Positions 1-16,000 of a stretch of 64,000 nt of DNA are shown here, one piece after another. Numbering within the stretch: position 1 is the first letter of the stretch; every line of letters starts with the position of its first letter. The notes below the pieces were generated by a model, which saw only the letters and a program-made list of their open reading frames with translations, was not told where the DNA came from and ran no database searches. Location of the stretch: contig JALJCS010000054.1 of the NCBI GenBank assembly GCA_023055355.1, positions 1,984,001 to 2,048,000 on the forward strand. Direction: 5' to 3'. The position numbers and the translations under genes are program-made. Source of the stretch: Agelaius tricolor (Eukaryota > Chordata > Aves > Passeriformes > Icteridae).

Positions 1-150
1 GTGGGAGGGAAAGGCTCTTGGGAAACCCCCGTGCAGCAGCCAGGCCCTGCTGGCTGTGGGTGTTCCTGTTGATGGACATTCCTTTGTGCTTGTGTGTGGA
101 AGAGCTGGAAGGGACCGTGCAGAGCTCTAACCCCTCTGTCTGTGCTGCAG

Positions 151-1473
151 AGTCGGGAGAGTTCCTCAACTGCGAGGGATCCGGGCTCTATGTGCTGCAG
201 AGCTGCTGTAAGTAACACGAGGACTGCGAGGGAAATGTCCCGTGCTAGGCTGGCTCACCTCTTTCTCTGGAGAAAGGGGTTTGTGCTTGCCATCTCTGGG
301 ATGGGATGGGTACTGCTCTCGGTGTTCCCTGGCACTTTGCCCAGCTGTGGAATGGCCAGCCCTGCCTTGGATGCACTCAGATGTGGTGTGGTTCCAGGAG
401 CCACTGGGGCATTTAGCAGAGATTGTATTGCCCATAGGTAACCACAGCTGCATCCCCAATGCTGAGACATCCTTCCCAGAAAACAACTTCCTCCTGCATC
501 TCACTGCTCTGGAGGACATCGAAGCAGGAGAGGTGAGACAGCAGGGCCTGGGTGGACCTGAGGTGACATCACACCTTGGCATCATCCCTGTGTCCCCTAC
601 ATCCTCCATGGACCCCAGCCCCAAAACCTCCTGTGTCCTGCATCATCTTGGCAGAGGAATTCAATCCCCATCCCGTGTAGGAGCTGCCACACCCCCTGTT
701 TCTGCCTGATTCTGAGAGGGACTGGGAGAACTGCTGCTGCTTTGGGATCATGGGGAGCGATTCTGAGCCCAGCCCATTTCTGTTTGCTGCCAGGAAATCT
801 GCATCAGTTACTTAGACTGCTGTCAGAGGGAGCGGAGCAGACACAGCCGCAACAAGATACTCAGGTAGGGGCTACCTGGGGGGACCTCCCACCCCCTGAC
901 ACCCCAAACATCCATCAGGGCAGCATCCCCACCCCGGGGCTGGGTGTGAACTTCAGTGGGCTGGGGGTGTGTGCAGGACGAGGTGCTTCTGGTGCTTCGA
1001 GCTCCTTGTAATGTGTTGTAGGATTTGGGTTCCCCCCTCTCTCTGCAGGCTTACACCTGCAGACCCTTCCTTTTCCTTGTCTGTCCCTCAAGGGTAGAGG
1101 TTCCTGCTGGGGGTCACTGTTCCCCTGTCCCATCACCCCTGTGGGGCTGAGAAATCCCCCACTCCACCCAGAGTACCTTTACCCTGCCTGAGCCAGCAGA
1201 TGGAACCCCCAGGCTGCTCTGGCTCTGACTCGTTGAGCCCCTTCCTGGCTGTTCTCTCCCCACCCCTGGGCAGCAGCAGTGTGGCAGTGTAGCTTGTGCA
1301 CACCATGCCTGTCTCCTGCCTGCCCACCTGCCAGGGAGAACTACTTGTTTACCTGCTCGTGTCCCAAGTGCCTCGCGCAAGCCGACGACGCCGACGTGAC
1401 GTCGGACGAGGAGGAGGAGGGCGAAGGAGAGACTGACGATGCTGAGCTGGAGGATGAGATGACTGATGTGTGA
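151..1473 (+). CDS. SMYD5: SMYD5, 3' part of the coding sequence (last four exons)
   Basis: SET and MYND domain protein 5 is a lysine methyltransferase; the literature assigns it histone marks such as H4K20me3 and also ribosomal protein eL40. Coding exons are 151-207, 438-532, 794-864 and 1335-1473, all with GT/AG borders and matching phases; they encode the C-terminal ~120 residues. Exon 438-532 carries the SET-domain core NHSCIPNAE, where the NHS motif helps form the S-adenosylmethionine pocket. The next exons give the post-SET region (CISYLDCC, then CSCPKCL). The last exon ends in a Glu/Asp-rich tail finishing DEMTDV, as in the human protein. The 5' exons lie outside the window and bases 1-150 are intron. 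The downstream neighbour PRADC1 is convergent, as in mammals. Confidence 0.95.
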
Positions 1474-2692
1474 TCCTGGTCCCGGGCCCGAGGACAGGGA
1501 AGGGATGGGATGGGACGGGAAGGGAAGGGCCTGGAGGCTCCTCCAAGAGGCAGCAGCTTTAATTTAGAACAGGGTTGTGTTGTGGGGGCGGGCGGGGCCG
1601 CGTGCCGAGGTGCCGGAGCGGGGCAGCCAGGAGCCGGAGGCAGGCCCTGCTCCTGCCTGTCCGTGTTGTCCCTGTGCCTGTGTGTGTGTGTGTCAGGCTG
1701 CCCTCGTCCTCCCTGCGAGGACAAGCTGTGAGCCAGTGGCCCTCCAGCACATCCCAGTTCCTGCTGGGGCTGACTGGTGCTTGCAGGGGAGGCTGGAGGG
1801 GAGTGGGATCCAGCCAGCCCCTGGGATACCAGCTGGTCACCCGTGAGGTGGCTCTGCTGTGTCTGTGCAGGCTGTGGATGTGGAGGAGCTTGTCCTTCCC
1901 ACCTGCAGGGACGAGGGGAACGTGTGTGTGTGTGTGTCCGTGTGTCTGTGCACGAGGGTACTATTTAATGTCTATATTAGCACTATCTACACACTATGGA
2001 GCTGGGGCCCTTGTATATCCTCCATCCCATGCCTTGGCCGGCAGTGAGGGGCAGCAGCATCTCGCAGGGGATGCCTTGGAGGGTGGCCCAGAGCTCGAGT
2101 CCAGCAGGGGGAGCAGAGCTGACCCTGCAGACACCTCCTTCCTCCTTCCCAGCTCGGCCCATCCTTCCTGTGACACAGAGCCCCAGGCAATGACTGCAGG
2201 AGCTCACGAGGGCTGGGTGTCATCCCAAACCCAGAAGACATTTTGGGTTTTGTAGGGAGGGAGTTGTCCCTCCCTTCAGCTGGCCGTGGGATGAGGATGT
2301 GCCCGGGGATGCAGCATGTGCTGAGTGTTTCCCTGCACCCAGTGCTCCCACATGGAGATGTGCCAGTGCAGAGTGGCCCCCCTGGATGTCCCCTTGTCAT
2401 CCATCCCATGCTGCCACCCTCAAGGCCACGCCATGCAGCAGTGTCCATGTGTGCAGACCATGTGGCTGGAGGGACAATGGCTCCAAGTGACAGAGAGGCA
2501 GCAGGATGCACCCAGGATTATTTCCTCCCTCCATGGATTTTGGGGAGCTGTGTTCCTGCTGCTGTGTCCATGGCAGCTGGACTGTGGGACCGAGGGTGGC
2601 ACACCTGTGGCACTGCCATCACCGCCAGCCCTGCCTCCTGCTGCTTGTCCCCAGCCGTCCCGGGCCACATCCCCTTCAGTGTTCCTAATAAA
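1474..2692 (+). other. SMYD5: SMYD5 3'UTR with polyadenylation signal at 2687-2692
   Basis: After the stop codon there is no coding potential. The stretch contains short GT-rich runs near 1679 and 1921. AATAAA at 2687-2692 is the best poly(A) signal. A second AATAAA at 2960-2965 could give a longer form. The UTR end is inferred from the signal only. Confidence 0.6.
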
Positions 2693-3370
2693 CCAAGACT
2701 GGTGACAGCTGGGACCCCTGTGCTTTGTATTGCTGGGTGCAGAGAGGGCTGTGAGCCAGGGGCTGGTCCTGTGGGGACACGGGGCTCAGGGAACAGACAC
2801 CTGTGCAAGTGGATTTGTGACCAGCCCACCCCTGCTGGAGCCTGTGCTGTCCCATGAGGCTCTGACTGAGCCCTGCCCCAGCTGCAGGAGGTACTTGGAG
2901 AATTGTACTAGGAAAAAATTTGAGGATGAGATTTATCCCTTTATCTGCTGACTGCTAGAAATAAAAGAGAAACTTCCCTTTTTCTAAAACTTACTCAGAC
3001 TTCATTAGCTCAGACAAAAATATACAGACATTAGGTGAGCCCTCCTGGTACAGACAAGCCTGTATCGCTCTCCCCCATCCCTGCCAGTCCTGCATCCCTC
3101 CAAATCAGCAGCACAAGGTCAAATGTTTCCAGGGAAGTGCTCTGGGCTCTCACCTCCCTCCCACACAGTCCCAGCTCGGTGCCAGGCTCAAGGTTCCCCC
3201 TGGCATTGGTGTTTGCCCTTGGCCACACACCGGTGCCAGCAGAAAGGTCTCCCTGTGGCCGAGTCCAGCAGATCTCTGGAGCACGTTGGGATCCTTTCCT
3301 CAAACCTGGTCCTTAGGGCAAGACCCTGGGAAGCACCAGGAAGTCCTTGATCCACCAGAGCCTTCTGCTG
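2693..3370. other. Convergent intergenic segment between SMYD5 and PRADC1
   Basis: This stretch holds the 3'UTR of PRADC1, read on the minus strand below 3371, and possibly the end of a longer SMYD5 transcript (AATAAA at 2960-2965). I saw no perfect minus-strand AATAAA here, so the PRADC1 cleavage site is not placed. No other gene was seen. Confidence 0.4.
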
Positions 3371-6808
<3,438 letters not shown>

Positions 6809-7094
6809 GGCTGCGCCACGCCCCGCCCACCGGCCCGCCCCGCACTCTCCATTGGCGGATGAGCTTAGCGCCCTCCTTTCTATTGGTCTGCGCCGCCATC
6901 AATCACGCGCGAGCCGGCGCGGGCAGCTCGCTGTCACCGCGGCGTTCGCTGCCAAATAGTGCTCCATAGCAATTCGGCACGCTGCGCGCCTCTTCCCTCT
7001 CTGCCAAATTGTGCTCCCATTCCCGGCCCGCCCCCGGGAAGGTTCTGGGCGTGCGCGGTGCATTGTGGGGGGCCGGGAGCGAGCAGCCGCCGCG
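6809..7094. promoter_or_regulatory. Bidirectional CpG-rich promoter of PRADC1 and CCT7
   Basis: The two ATGs are 286 bp apart and point away from each other. Between them the DNA is CpG-rich and has no TATA box. Two inverted CCAAT boxes (ATTGG at 6851-6855 and 6882-6886) are 31 bp apart, a usual NF-Y pair spacing. CTGCCAAATAGTGCTCC at 6949-6965 and CTGCCAAATTGTGCTCC at 7001-7017 form a direct repeat with 52-bp spacing. A heat-shock-element-like GAAGGTTC lies at 7038-7045. Confidence 0.75.
7037..7046. promoter_or_regulatory. Heat-shock element-like inverted pair
   Basis: GGAAGGTTCT fits the HSF unit pair nGAAnnTTCn exactly, 49 bp before the CCT7 start codon. The third unit of a full element is not conserved (GGC in place of GAA). 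It would suit a chaperonin gene, but binding is inferred. Confidence 0.4.
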
Positions 7095-10000
7095 ATGATG
7101 GTGAGTGACCCGCGCCATCCGCCGCCATCCGCCGCTGTCCCCGCGTCCCGCCGCCCTGCCCGGGCCGGGGGGCTCCCGCCGGGCCCCAGGGAGCGGCTGT
7201 GGCGGGGTCGCTGCGGGCCGGGCCGCGCGGATGGAGCCGCCCCGGCGCGCAGGCCTGGCGGTACCCGGGCAGTGCCGCGCCCGCTGGAGCCGGAGCCGGA
7301 GCCGGAGCCGGGCTGCGCTGGCTGCAGGGGACGGGAGCGGGCAGCCCCGAGCTCCATCCCGCTCCAGAGCCTCCCCCCGGCCCGGTCCTGGTCCCCGCAG
7401 CCCCGCGCCCGCGCCGGCTCCAGCCCCGCGGTGATGCGGGAGGTGTGTCCAGCCTGGTTCCCCCGGGGACAAACGGGTCCTTTTCCCTTGGAATTCCTGC
7501 TCTGCTGGGTGTGGAGGAAAGCTGTGCGGTTTATCCCACAGAATCTTTCTGGGTTTCAGGGATCACAGGATAGTCAGGGCTGGAGATCACTCAGCTCTAA
7601 CCCCTGCCCAGCAGGGTCACCTGGAGCAGGTGACACAGGGGCGTGCCCAGGTGGGTTTGGGATGTCTCTGGGGGGGACACTCCAGGCCCTCCCTGTGCAG
7701 CTGTCCCAGGGCTCTGTCACCCTCCATGGCAAGAAGTTCTTCCTCGTGTTGAGGTTCACCTCACTTCTTGTACTTAATTTTACATCCTGTTACTGGGCAT
7801 CAGCAGAAAGTCTGGCACCAACCTCTTGGCACCGCCTCGGAGAGATGTGTATGGATTGGTGGGATCCCTCTTAGCCTTCCCTTCTGCAGCCTAAGCAGGC
7901 CCAGCTCCTCATAGGAGGGATGCTCCAGAGGCCAAGGATGTTCTTTGTGCCCATCACCGAACCCCCTGCAGTGGCTCCCTTTCTTGTGCCTGTGGCCCCT
8001 CAGTGCACCAAGCACAGTTCAGTTCTGCTCTGTGCCTGCTGGCAGCTGTTCTGAGCCAGTGCATCCCAAATTTGGGCAGTGTTTGGGCTTTGCCTGAGCT
8101 CTGCCTGTGAGATGGTTGCAGCATTCATGGGATTGTTTGGGTTGGAAGGGACCTTAAATCCCATCCAGTGCCACCCCTGCCATGGCAGAGACCCCTCCCA
8201 CTGTTCAGGCTGCTCCAAGTATCAATGTCCAGCCTGGCCTTGGGCACTGCCAGGGATCCAGGGGCAGCCACAGCTGCTCTGGTGCTTCCACCACCCAGAC
8301 TTGTTTGGTTCCTCAGTGTCTCTGTAGTTTCTGCACACTCTGTCTCCTCCAGGCCAGCATCAGATCAGGACCTCAGGGGTTCTGCCCCAAAGAGCCCCCG
8401 TTATTTTTGGGACAGTCCCTGTGTGTCCCTGAGCCTGTGGTGGAGCAGTTGTGTGAATTGCCAGTGCTGTGGGAGCAGTGGCAAGCAGCAGGGTGGTGTG
8501 GGGCAGAGGAATTACACCGGGTCTGTATTTTTGGCCTTGTTCCTGCACACGGGTGCCCTGTGGGCTGTCAGGAGCTCTCTGCGGGTCCTTGGGGTGGGGC
8601 TGACAGCTGTGCTGTGCTCCCCCTGCAGCCAACACCGGTTATCCTGCTGAAGGAGGGCACGGACACCTCGCAGGGCATCCCGCAGCTGGTCAGCAACATC
8701 AACGCCTGCCAGGTGATCGCCGAGGCCGTGCGCACCACGCTGGGCCCGCGCGGCATGGACAAGCTCATCGTGGATGACCGGGGTGGGTATGCTCTGATTG
8801 CTGGGCAGCACTGAGCCTGGCTGGGCCAGCTGGGGCAGCCAAACACAGCTGGGGCAGCACTGAGCCTGGCTGGGGCATCTGGGGCAACCAAACCCAGCTG
8901 GGGCAGCACTGAGCCTGGCTGGGCCATCAGGGGAGCACTGAGCCCGGCTGGGGCATCTGGGGCAACCAAACCCAGCTGGGCCATCTGGGGCAGCACTGAG
9001 CCTGGCTGGGGCATCTGGGGCAACCAAACCCAGCTGGGGCAGCACTGAGCCTGGCTGGGCCATCTGGGGCAACCAAACCCATCTGAGGCAGCACTGAGCC
9101 TGGCTGGGCCATCTGGGGCAGCCCCAGCAGCCACAGCCCCTGCCAGGCTCTGCTCTCGCAGCAGAGTGAGACTGTCACTCTTGGTGTCCCCTGTAGGAGG
9201 CAGGAGGATTGCCAGTCCAGCCTGAGGATTCCCTGATGGCTCCCCTGGGGAGATGCAGAGTCAGGGGGGATGTGGTGCCTTGGGAAGGCTGCCCTAGGAC
9301 AGAGACCAGGCAGAGTTAGAGAATAAAGCAGGGATTTATTAAAGGACCTAAATGGATCCACCTTGGGCAGCACAAGAGCCCAGCCAGGGCTGCACCCAAG
9401 GTGAACCAAAATGGTCCCAAGATGAACCCAAGATGGACCAAAATGGTCCCAAAATGAACCCAAGATGGACCAAAATGGTCCCAAAATGCACAACTGCTCA
9501 CGGGGTCTCTCCCTTGGATCAGTTCTGCTCCATTTGCATCTTGCAGTTCATTGTCCCATTCCAGCTTTAGCTCCTGCAGTCCCACCCTGCTTGTTTTTCT
9601 CTCTTCAACCCATGTTTATACTTTTGGGCCTGAGATTTGGGTCGTTTGTCCTTGGTGCCCAGCTAGAGCAGGAATTGTTTTGTCTCCCTGCTCTGTGCAC
9701 AGAGCTCACCATCCCATAATGTGAAGCCCAGACCCACACACTAAAGCAGCACAGAATTTGAAAAATAGAAAAGCTAAACCTGAGGCATCACTTGGATTCA
9801 GTGTAAGTCTGTGCCAGACAGGAGAAGCAGAGAGGCTTGAACCTCTCTTCAGGTATTTTTGGTCATCTCTATTTTTAAATGAGGCTCATGGTACCTGTGG
9901 AGTTACTCAGCAGTTGTGGCTGAGTGTGAGGTCAGTGGATGTTCCTGGGATGATTTTTAATCTTTTTTTTTGGAGTGTGATTGAAGAGATGAGCTTTGCC

Positions 10001-13000
10001 ATCACTCTGAAAAGCCTTGTATGAAGTCACCAGTCACCAAACTCATTATTTATTATTTTTGTTGCTGAAGGGTGGAGTGAAAAGGCTTAGCATTGCTTTT
10101 AAAAAGTTTTTACAGATAGGAATGGTAATAAATCCTTGTTCAAAGGGATAATTGGATTTAAATTTCTCCTGTGATAAGTAATATGATTTCTAGGCTCTTT
10201 GTTCATGAGAGTCTCAGACTAGAATATGGTTTTATCTGTCTGGGAAAGCCTTTGAGAAGAGGGAAATGAATTCCAAACCTTTGTTGGTGTGGGAAGTTGT
10301 TCTGTGCTCAGGCTGACTTCACTGAACCTGCTCCACGAATGGGCTGACAGGACTCGGTTCAGGTGGAGCAGAGGAACCTGCTGGGATCTCCTGAGAGCCC
10401 CCAGAGACAGGGCTTGCCCCTGCTGGTGTAAAGCTGCCTTTAACTTCCTTTTCTCCATGACCCCCAGGCAAAGCCACCATCTCCAACGACGGGGCCACCA
10501 TCCTGAAGCTGCTGGACGTGGTGCACCCGGCCGCCAAGACCTTGGTGGACATCGCCAAGTCCCAGGATGCCGAGGTGGGAGGGGAGCCTGGCTCTGCCTG
10601 GGGGTGAACAGGGAGCAGCCTGAGTGCCACTGCTGCCCTGGCTCAGTGTTAGCTCTGGGAATTGCTCTGGGAGTGCTGGGGCTTGTTCTGCCTGCTCTGG
10701 AGCCAGGCTGGCAGAGCTGGGAATGCTCCCCTGGAGAAGGGAAAACTCCAGGGAATCCTCAGAGCCCCTGCAGGGGCTCCAGGAGAGCTGGAGAGGGGCT
10801 GGGGACAAGGCCTGCAGGGACAGGAGCCAGGGAATGGCTCCCACTGGGAAAGGGGAGTTTGGGCTGGGATCTTGGCAAGGAATTCCTGCCTGGGCTGGAA
10901 TTCCCAGAGCAGCTGGGGCTGCCCCTGGATCCCTGGCAGTGCCCAAGGCCAGGTTGGACACTGGGGCTGGGAGCAGTCTGGGATGATGAAAGGTGTCCCT
11001 GCCCATGGCAGAGAGTGGCACTGGATGGGCTTTGAGGTCCCTTCCCGTGACCCTGTTCACAGGGGTCTGTGTGACCATGGTCACAAGGGTTTTCAGGATG
11101 AAGAAGAGACGAGAATGTTGACTCCATGATCAGAAGGCTTGATTTATTATTTTATGATATATGTTACATTAAGACTATACTAAAAAGAAATAGAAAGGAA
11201 AAGGTTTCTTCAGAAGCTAGCTAAGCTAAGAATAGACAAGAATGAATAACAAAGATCTGTGTCTCAGACAGAGAGCAAGAGCCAGCTCTGCCATGAGTGG
11301 TCAGGAAATCCAAACATCCACAGGAGACCAATCATGGGTCTATCTGTTACATTCTACAGCAGCTGATAACCATTGTTTACTTTTGGTTGCTGAAACTGCA
11401 GCTTCTCACAAAGATGTCTGTGACAGGTCTGAGGATGAGGGAAGAGACGAGGATCTGACTCCATGTTTCAGAAGGCTGATTTATTATTTTATGATATATA
11501 TTACATTAAAACTGTACTGAAAGAATAGAAGAAAGGATTTCATCGGAAGGCTGGCTAAGAATAGAATAGGAAAGAATGATAACAAAGGTTTGTGTCTCTG
11601 ACAGAGAGTCTGAGCCAGCTGACTGTGATTGGCCATTAATTAGAAACAATTCTATGAGCCCAATCCCAGATGCACCTGTTGCATTCCACAGCAGCAGATA
11701 ACCATTGGTTACATTTTATTCCTGAGGCCTCTCAGCTTCTCAGGAGGAAAAATCCTAAGGAAAGGATTTTTCAGAAAATATCATGGCTACACCTTCCCAC
11801 CCAGACCACTCTGAATCACTGAGGAATTCAGCCACAAATCTGTAAGCAGAGAAAATCCTGAGCTCTGGTTTCCCTGGAAGCTCTGGAGTGGTTTTGCAGC
11901 TGCTCTCAGGGGGTGACACAGCATGGGGGTGGCACAGCGTGGGGGTGACACAGTGTGGGGGTGACACAGTGTCCCTGTCCCTGCAGGTGGGTGATGGCAC
12001 CACGTCTGTGACCCTGCTGGCAGCTGAGTTCCTGAAGCAGGTGAAGCCCTACGTGGAGGAGGGGCTCCATCCCCAGATCATCATCCGCGCCTTCCGCACG
12101 GCCACGCAGCTGGTGAGGCACAGGGACACGGCTTCCTGGGGACAGCTGGGCCTGCCCAGGGACAGGGACACCCTGCCAGGGCCAGCCTGCTGGGAATGGG
12201 CCTGGGGAGTGCCAGCAGCCATCTCCTGCTGCCCCTGCCAGCAGCACTGCCTCTCTGTGCCAGGCCTGCTGGTAGCAGTCTGTGCCTCTGCAGTGCCCTC
12301 ACTTCTTTTGGGTTTTCTCCCAAGGAATAAAAGTAAAAACTCATTTCCCATTCTCCTGCTCCTCCTGTTCTCTGCTGCTTCTTAGTAACCCATGTGTCTC
12401 CTGGAGGCTGTTGGTCCCATGAAGTTGATTTTTGGAGGTTCACTCCTCAATAGCTGTTTGATTCCCAGGGTCTCTGCTGCAAGCAGAAGCAGCAGAGCAG
12501 CTCTGAGCCTCCTCCCACTCCCCAGATATTGGTGTATTCCGTGGAATTACTGCACTGGCAGGGGTGGAATAATTAAACACTTGGAGCTTCAGTGACGTTG
12601 GTGCAGAGAACAAAAGATAAAACACAAAGAGAGAGGTTGGAGCATAAATCATTAATCCAGCTGTTGCCTTTTTGCCAGGCTGTGAACAAGATCAAAGACA
12701 TCGCTGTCTCTGTGAAGAAGGAAGATAAAGAGTAAGTTTGCCTCAGAGGTGACCTGGTTGTGTTCTGGGCTCCAGCTGTGAGGGTGCTCCTGGATCTGTG
12801 CCTCTGGCTGACATTTCCTGGGACCTGGAGCTGCAGCCCCACACTGGAGTTATTCCCAGATTCCCTGGAATTTCCTGCTCCTGCAGGGGCAGTGCTGTGC
12901 TCCCACTCGGCTCCAGGGATGATGTAGGGCAGTGTCTCCCAGTGCTCATGGAAGAAGCTGGGCACCAGAATAAGTGGCCTGATTTCTTTTTTGCAGCAGT

Positions 13001-16000
13001 GGAGTCTTGGAGCTCTTGCTGCAGTCAGGGGTAGTGTTCAGTCTCAGCATTCCCTGAGGATGAGATCCCCTTTCACTGTCACACAGCAGGGTAGATAGCT
13101 CAGAGCAGTGATCCCTTCAGCTGAGCTGAGAATACTGGACTTCCTTTTCTCCCTGGATTTTAAGCTCTTGTCCACTTGACCTTACTGATACCTGCAGTTA
13201 ATTAGAAATATTTCAACTTCATAAACATCTTGAATAAACCAAAATGGGTTGTCCAAACCAAATTCTTAAAAAATTCTGGAAAAAAAAAAACAACCCAAAT
13301 GTGGTCCTGTGATGGGAAATAGAGTGGCTCCCATGGGGGACAGAGCCTGGCAGCTGGATCCACATCTCCCTGCTGTCTCTGTGTCACCCACTGCTGCACA
13401 TGTATTACCTGAGTTAGTACTTCAGGGAATGTGAACCCTGCCTTTAGAGGCTTTCAGGAACATCTTCCTGCCTTGTGATGAAGGAAAGCACCTGCTGTTT
13501 TCTGATTTTAGGTGCATGAAAGTCAGTCAGCTTTGTCAGTGCTGGGCTGGTGCTCGAGCTCTGGGACTTGTCAGTCTGGGATTTGTGCCTTGTTCTCCCC
13601 ATGGACAGGAGGGAGCTGATCTTTGCCTCTGTCACAGAGGATTTTGTGCCTCTCATGACAAGACAGAGCCTGAGGGGCTGGAGCGTGGCCAGGGCAGGGA
13701 CGGAGCTGGGCAGGGGCTGCAGAATCCCTGAGGGAGCCGGGCAGGGGCTGCAGAATCCCTGAGGGAGCTGGGCAGGGGCTGCAGAATCCCTGAGGGAGCC
13801 AGGCAGGGGCTGCAGAATCCCTGAGGGAGCCGGGCAGGGGCTGCAGAATCCCTGAGGGAGCTGGGCAGGGGCTGCAGAATCCCTGAGGGAGCTGGGCAGG
13901 GGCTGCAGAATCCCTGAGGGAGCTGGGCAGGGGCTCAGCCTGGAGCAAAGGAGGCTCAGGGGGCCCTTGTGGCTCTGCACAGCTCCTGCCAGGAGGGCAC
14001 AGCCGGGGGGATTTGGGATCTTATCCCAGGGAACAGGGACAGGAGCAGAGGGAACGGCCTCAGGGGAGCTCAGGGTGGGCACTGGGGACATTCCTCATGG
14101 AAAGGGCAGGGCTGGTGTCCCCATCCCTGGGGGGTTTCACAGCCCTGTGGCTGTGGCTCGTGGGGACATGGGGCAGTGGTGGCCTTGGCAGTGCTGGACT
14201 GAATGATCTTAAAGGTATTTTCCAGCCAAAGCTGTGATTAACAAAGCCTCATACGGTGTTTGGGGCTCGTGAAAAGGTCTGGCAGGTGACCAAACCTTTG
14301 TTTTTCCTTTCCTTCCCTTCCTGCAGTGAGCAGAGGAGTCTCCTGGAAAAGTGTGCAGCCACAGCCCTGAGCTCCAAGCTCATCTCCCAGAGCAAGGAGT
14401 TTTTCTCCAAGATGGTTGTAGATGCTGTGATGATGTTGGATGACTTGCTGCAGCTCAAGATGATCGGGATAAAGAAGGTGCAAGGAGGAGCTCTAGAAGT
14501 AAGTGCTGGAGCCTTCCTGAAGGGCTGGGACACAGGGATCCAGCTCTGGTGGGGCCTTGGCTCCAGCAGAAGTGCAGCCTGGCTTGTCATTGCTTGTTGG
14601 GGAATTCCCAAAGTGGAACAGAGCTGTTGGTGTGAGGAGGAGGCTCAGCAGGATTTCTTTTCCATAGGTAGAGTTTCTGGTTTTTGAGCTAAATACACTC
14701 TTCACTGCAGCAAAAGTTGGTACTGATAAAATTCCATTTATCTCTCCACAAATAATTAATTTTTTTTTTTGTGGGAAGTCTTTGTTCCTTCTGGATCCAA
14801 AAGTCCTGGTTGTGTGTAGGATTACTGGGTTGAGAAAAATGCAAGGCAAATCTCACGATGCTGATTTAGTTCAGCTTCATGCTGAACCATAAACCACTGG
14901 GATGTGTGGTTTATGCCTCAGTGCTGGAGAACCTGTTGTGTCTGGAACTGCACCTGGATATGTGGTAGGGATTGATCCTGGCTGTGGGGCAGCCCCTGTG
15001 GAGAGGGAGATTCAGATCCTGATTTCTTCACCCAGAAATTGAGGAGCTCATGCCAGGGAATGGTATTGGACAGGGCTGTCCTGCTGCAGAAAATCCAGGA
15101 GGTGGTGATGGAGCTTGGTAAGACAAACCAGAGCAAAAACCAGCCCCCAGTGGGGCTGTGGATGAGAAATATCCAAAAGTTCAAAGGGGAGGAATGGGAA
15201 AGAGTTCAGGGAGAGAACTGATGGCTCCATTCCTTGATCTTCAAGTTGTTTGAGGAGTTTTTGGCTGTGGAGTTTGGAGAGGTAGAGAGGAATCTGCTTT
15301 TGTGAGCTGAAAGAAATGCTTGCTGCTTATTTCCTCTAAAAGTGGGTTAATCAAAGGAGACAGTGCAGGGAAGGCTTTGTAAATGAGGCCTCTGGAAGCA
15401 GGGGGTGTCCTGTGGGAGTTGTTATTAACCCTGTGCAGGAAGCCTTGGGAGCTGAGCCTGAGGCAAATCCCTGTGTTCCAGGACTCACAGCTGGTGGCTG
15501 GAGTTGCCTTTAAGAAAACCTTCTCCTATGCTGGGTTTGAGATGCAGCCCAAGAAGTACCAGTCCCCCAAAATCGCCCTGCTCAACGTGGAGCTGGAGCT
15601 CAAGGCTGAGAAGGACAACGCCGAGGTCAGAGTCAACACTGTGGAGGTGAGAGCTCCCCTGGCCTGCTTCCTCCTCCTCTCACCTGGGGCTGCTCATCCC
15701 CTGGGGAGGCATGAGATGGGAGGGCTGGAGCCAGGCTGGCAGAGCTGGGAATGCTCCCCTGGAGAAGGGAAAATCCAGGGAATCCTCAGAGTGCCTGCAG
15801 GGGCTCCAGGAGAGCTGGAGAGGGGCTGGGGACAAGGCCTGCAGGGACAGGAGCCAGGGAATGGCTCCCACTGGGAAAGGGGAGATTGGGTTGGGATCTT
15901 GGCAAGGAATTCCTGCCTGGGCTGGAATTCCCAGAGCAGCTGGGGCTGCCCCTGGATCCCTGGCAGTGCCCAAGGGCCAGGTTGGACACTGGGGCTTGGA

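Noticed and set aside
9290..11791. Possible intact endogenous retrovirus
   Set aside because: Only LTR-type sequence is present. No gag, pol or env reading frame lies between the LTR pieces.
12732..13664. Possible extra CCT7 exon in intron 5
   Set aside because: Exons 5 and 6 already join in phase and match the family sequence without a gap.
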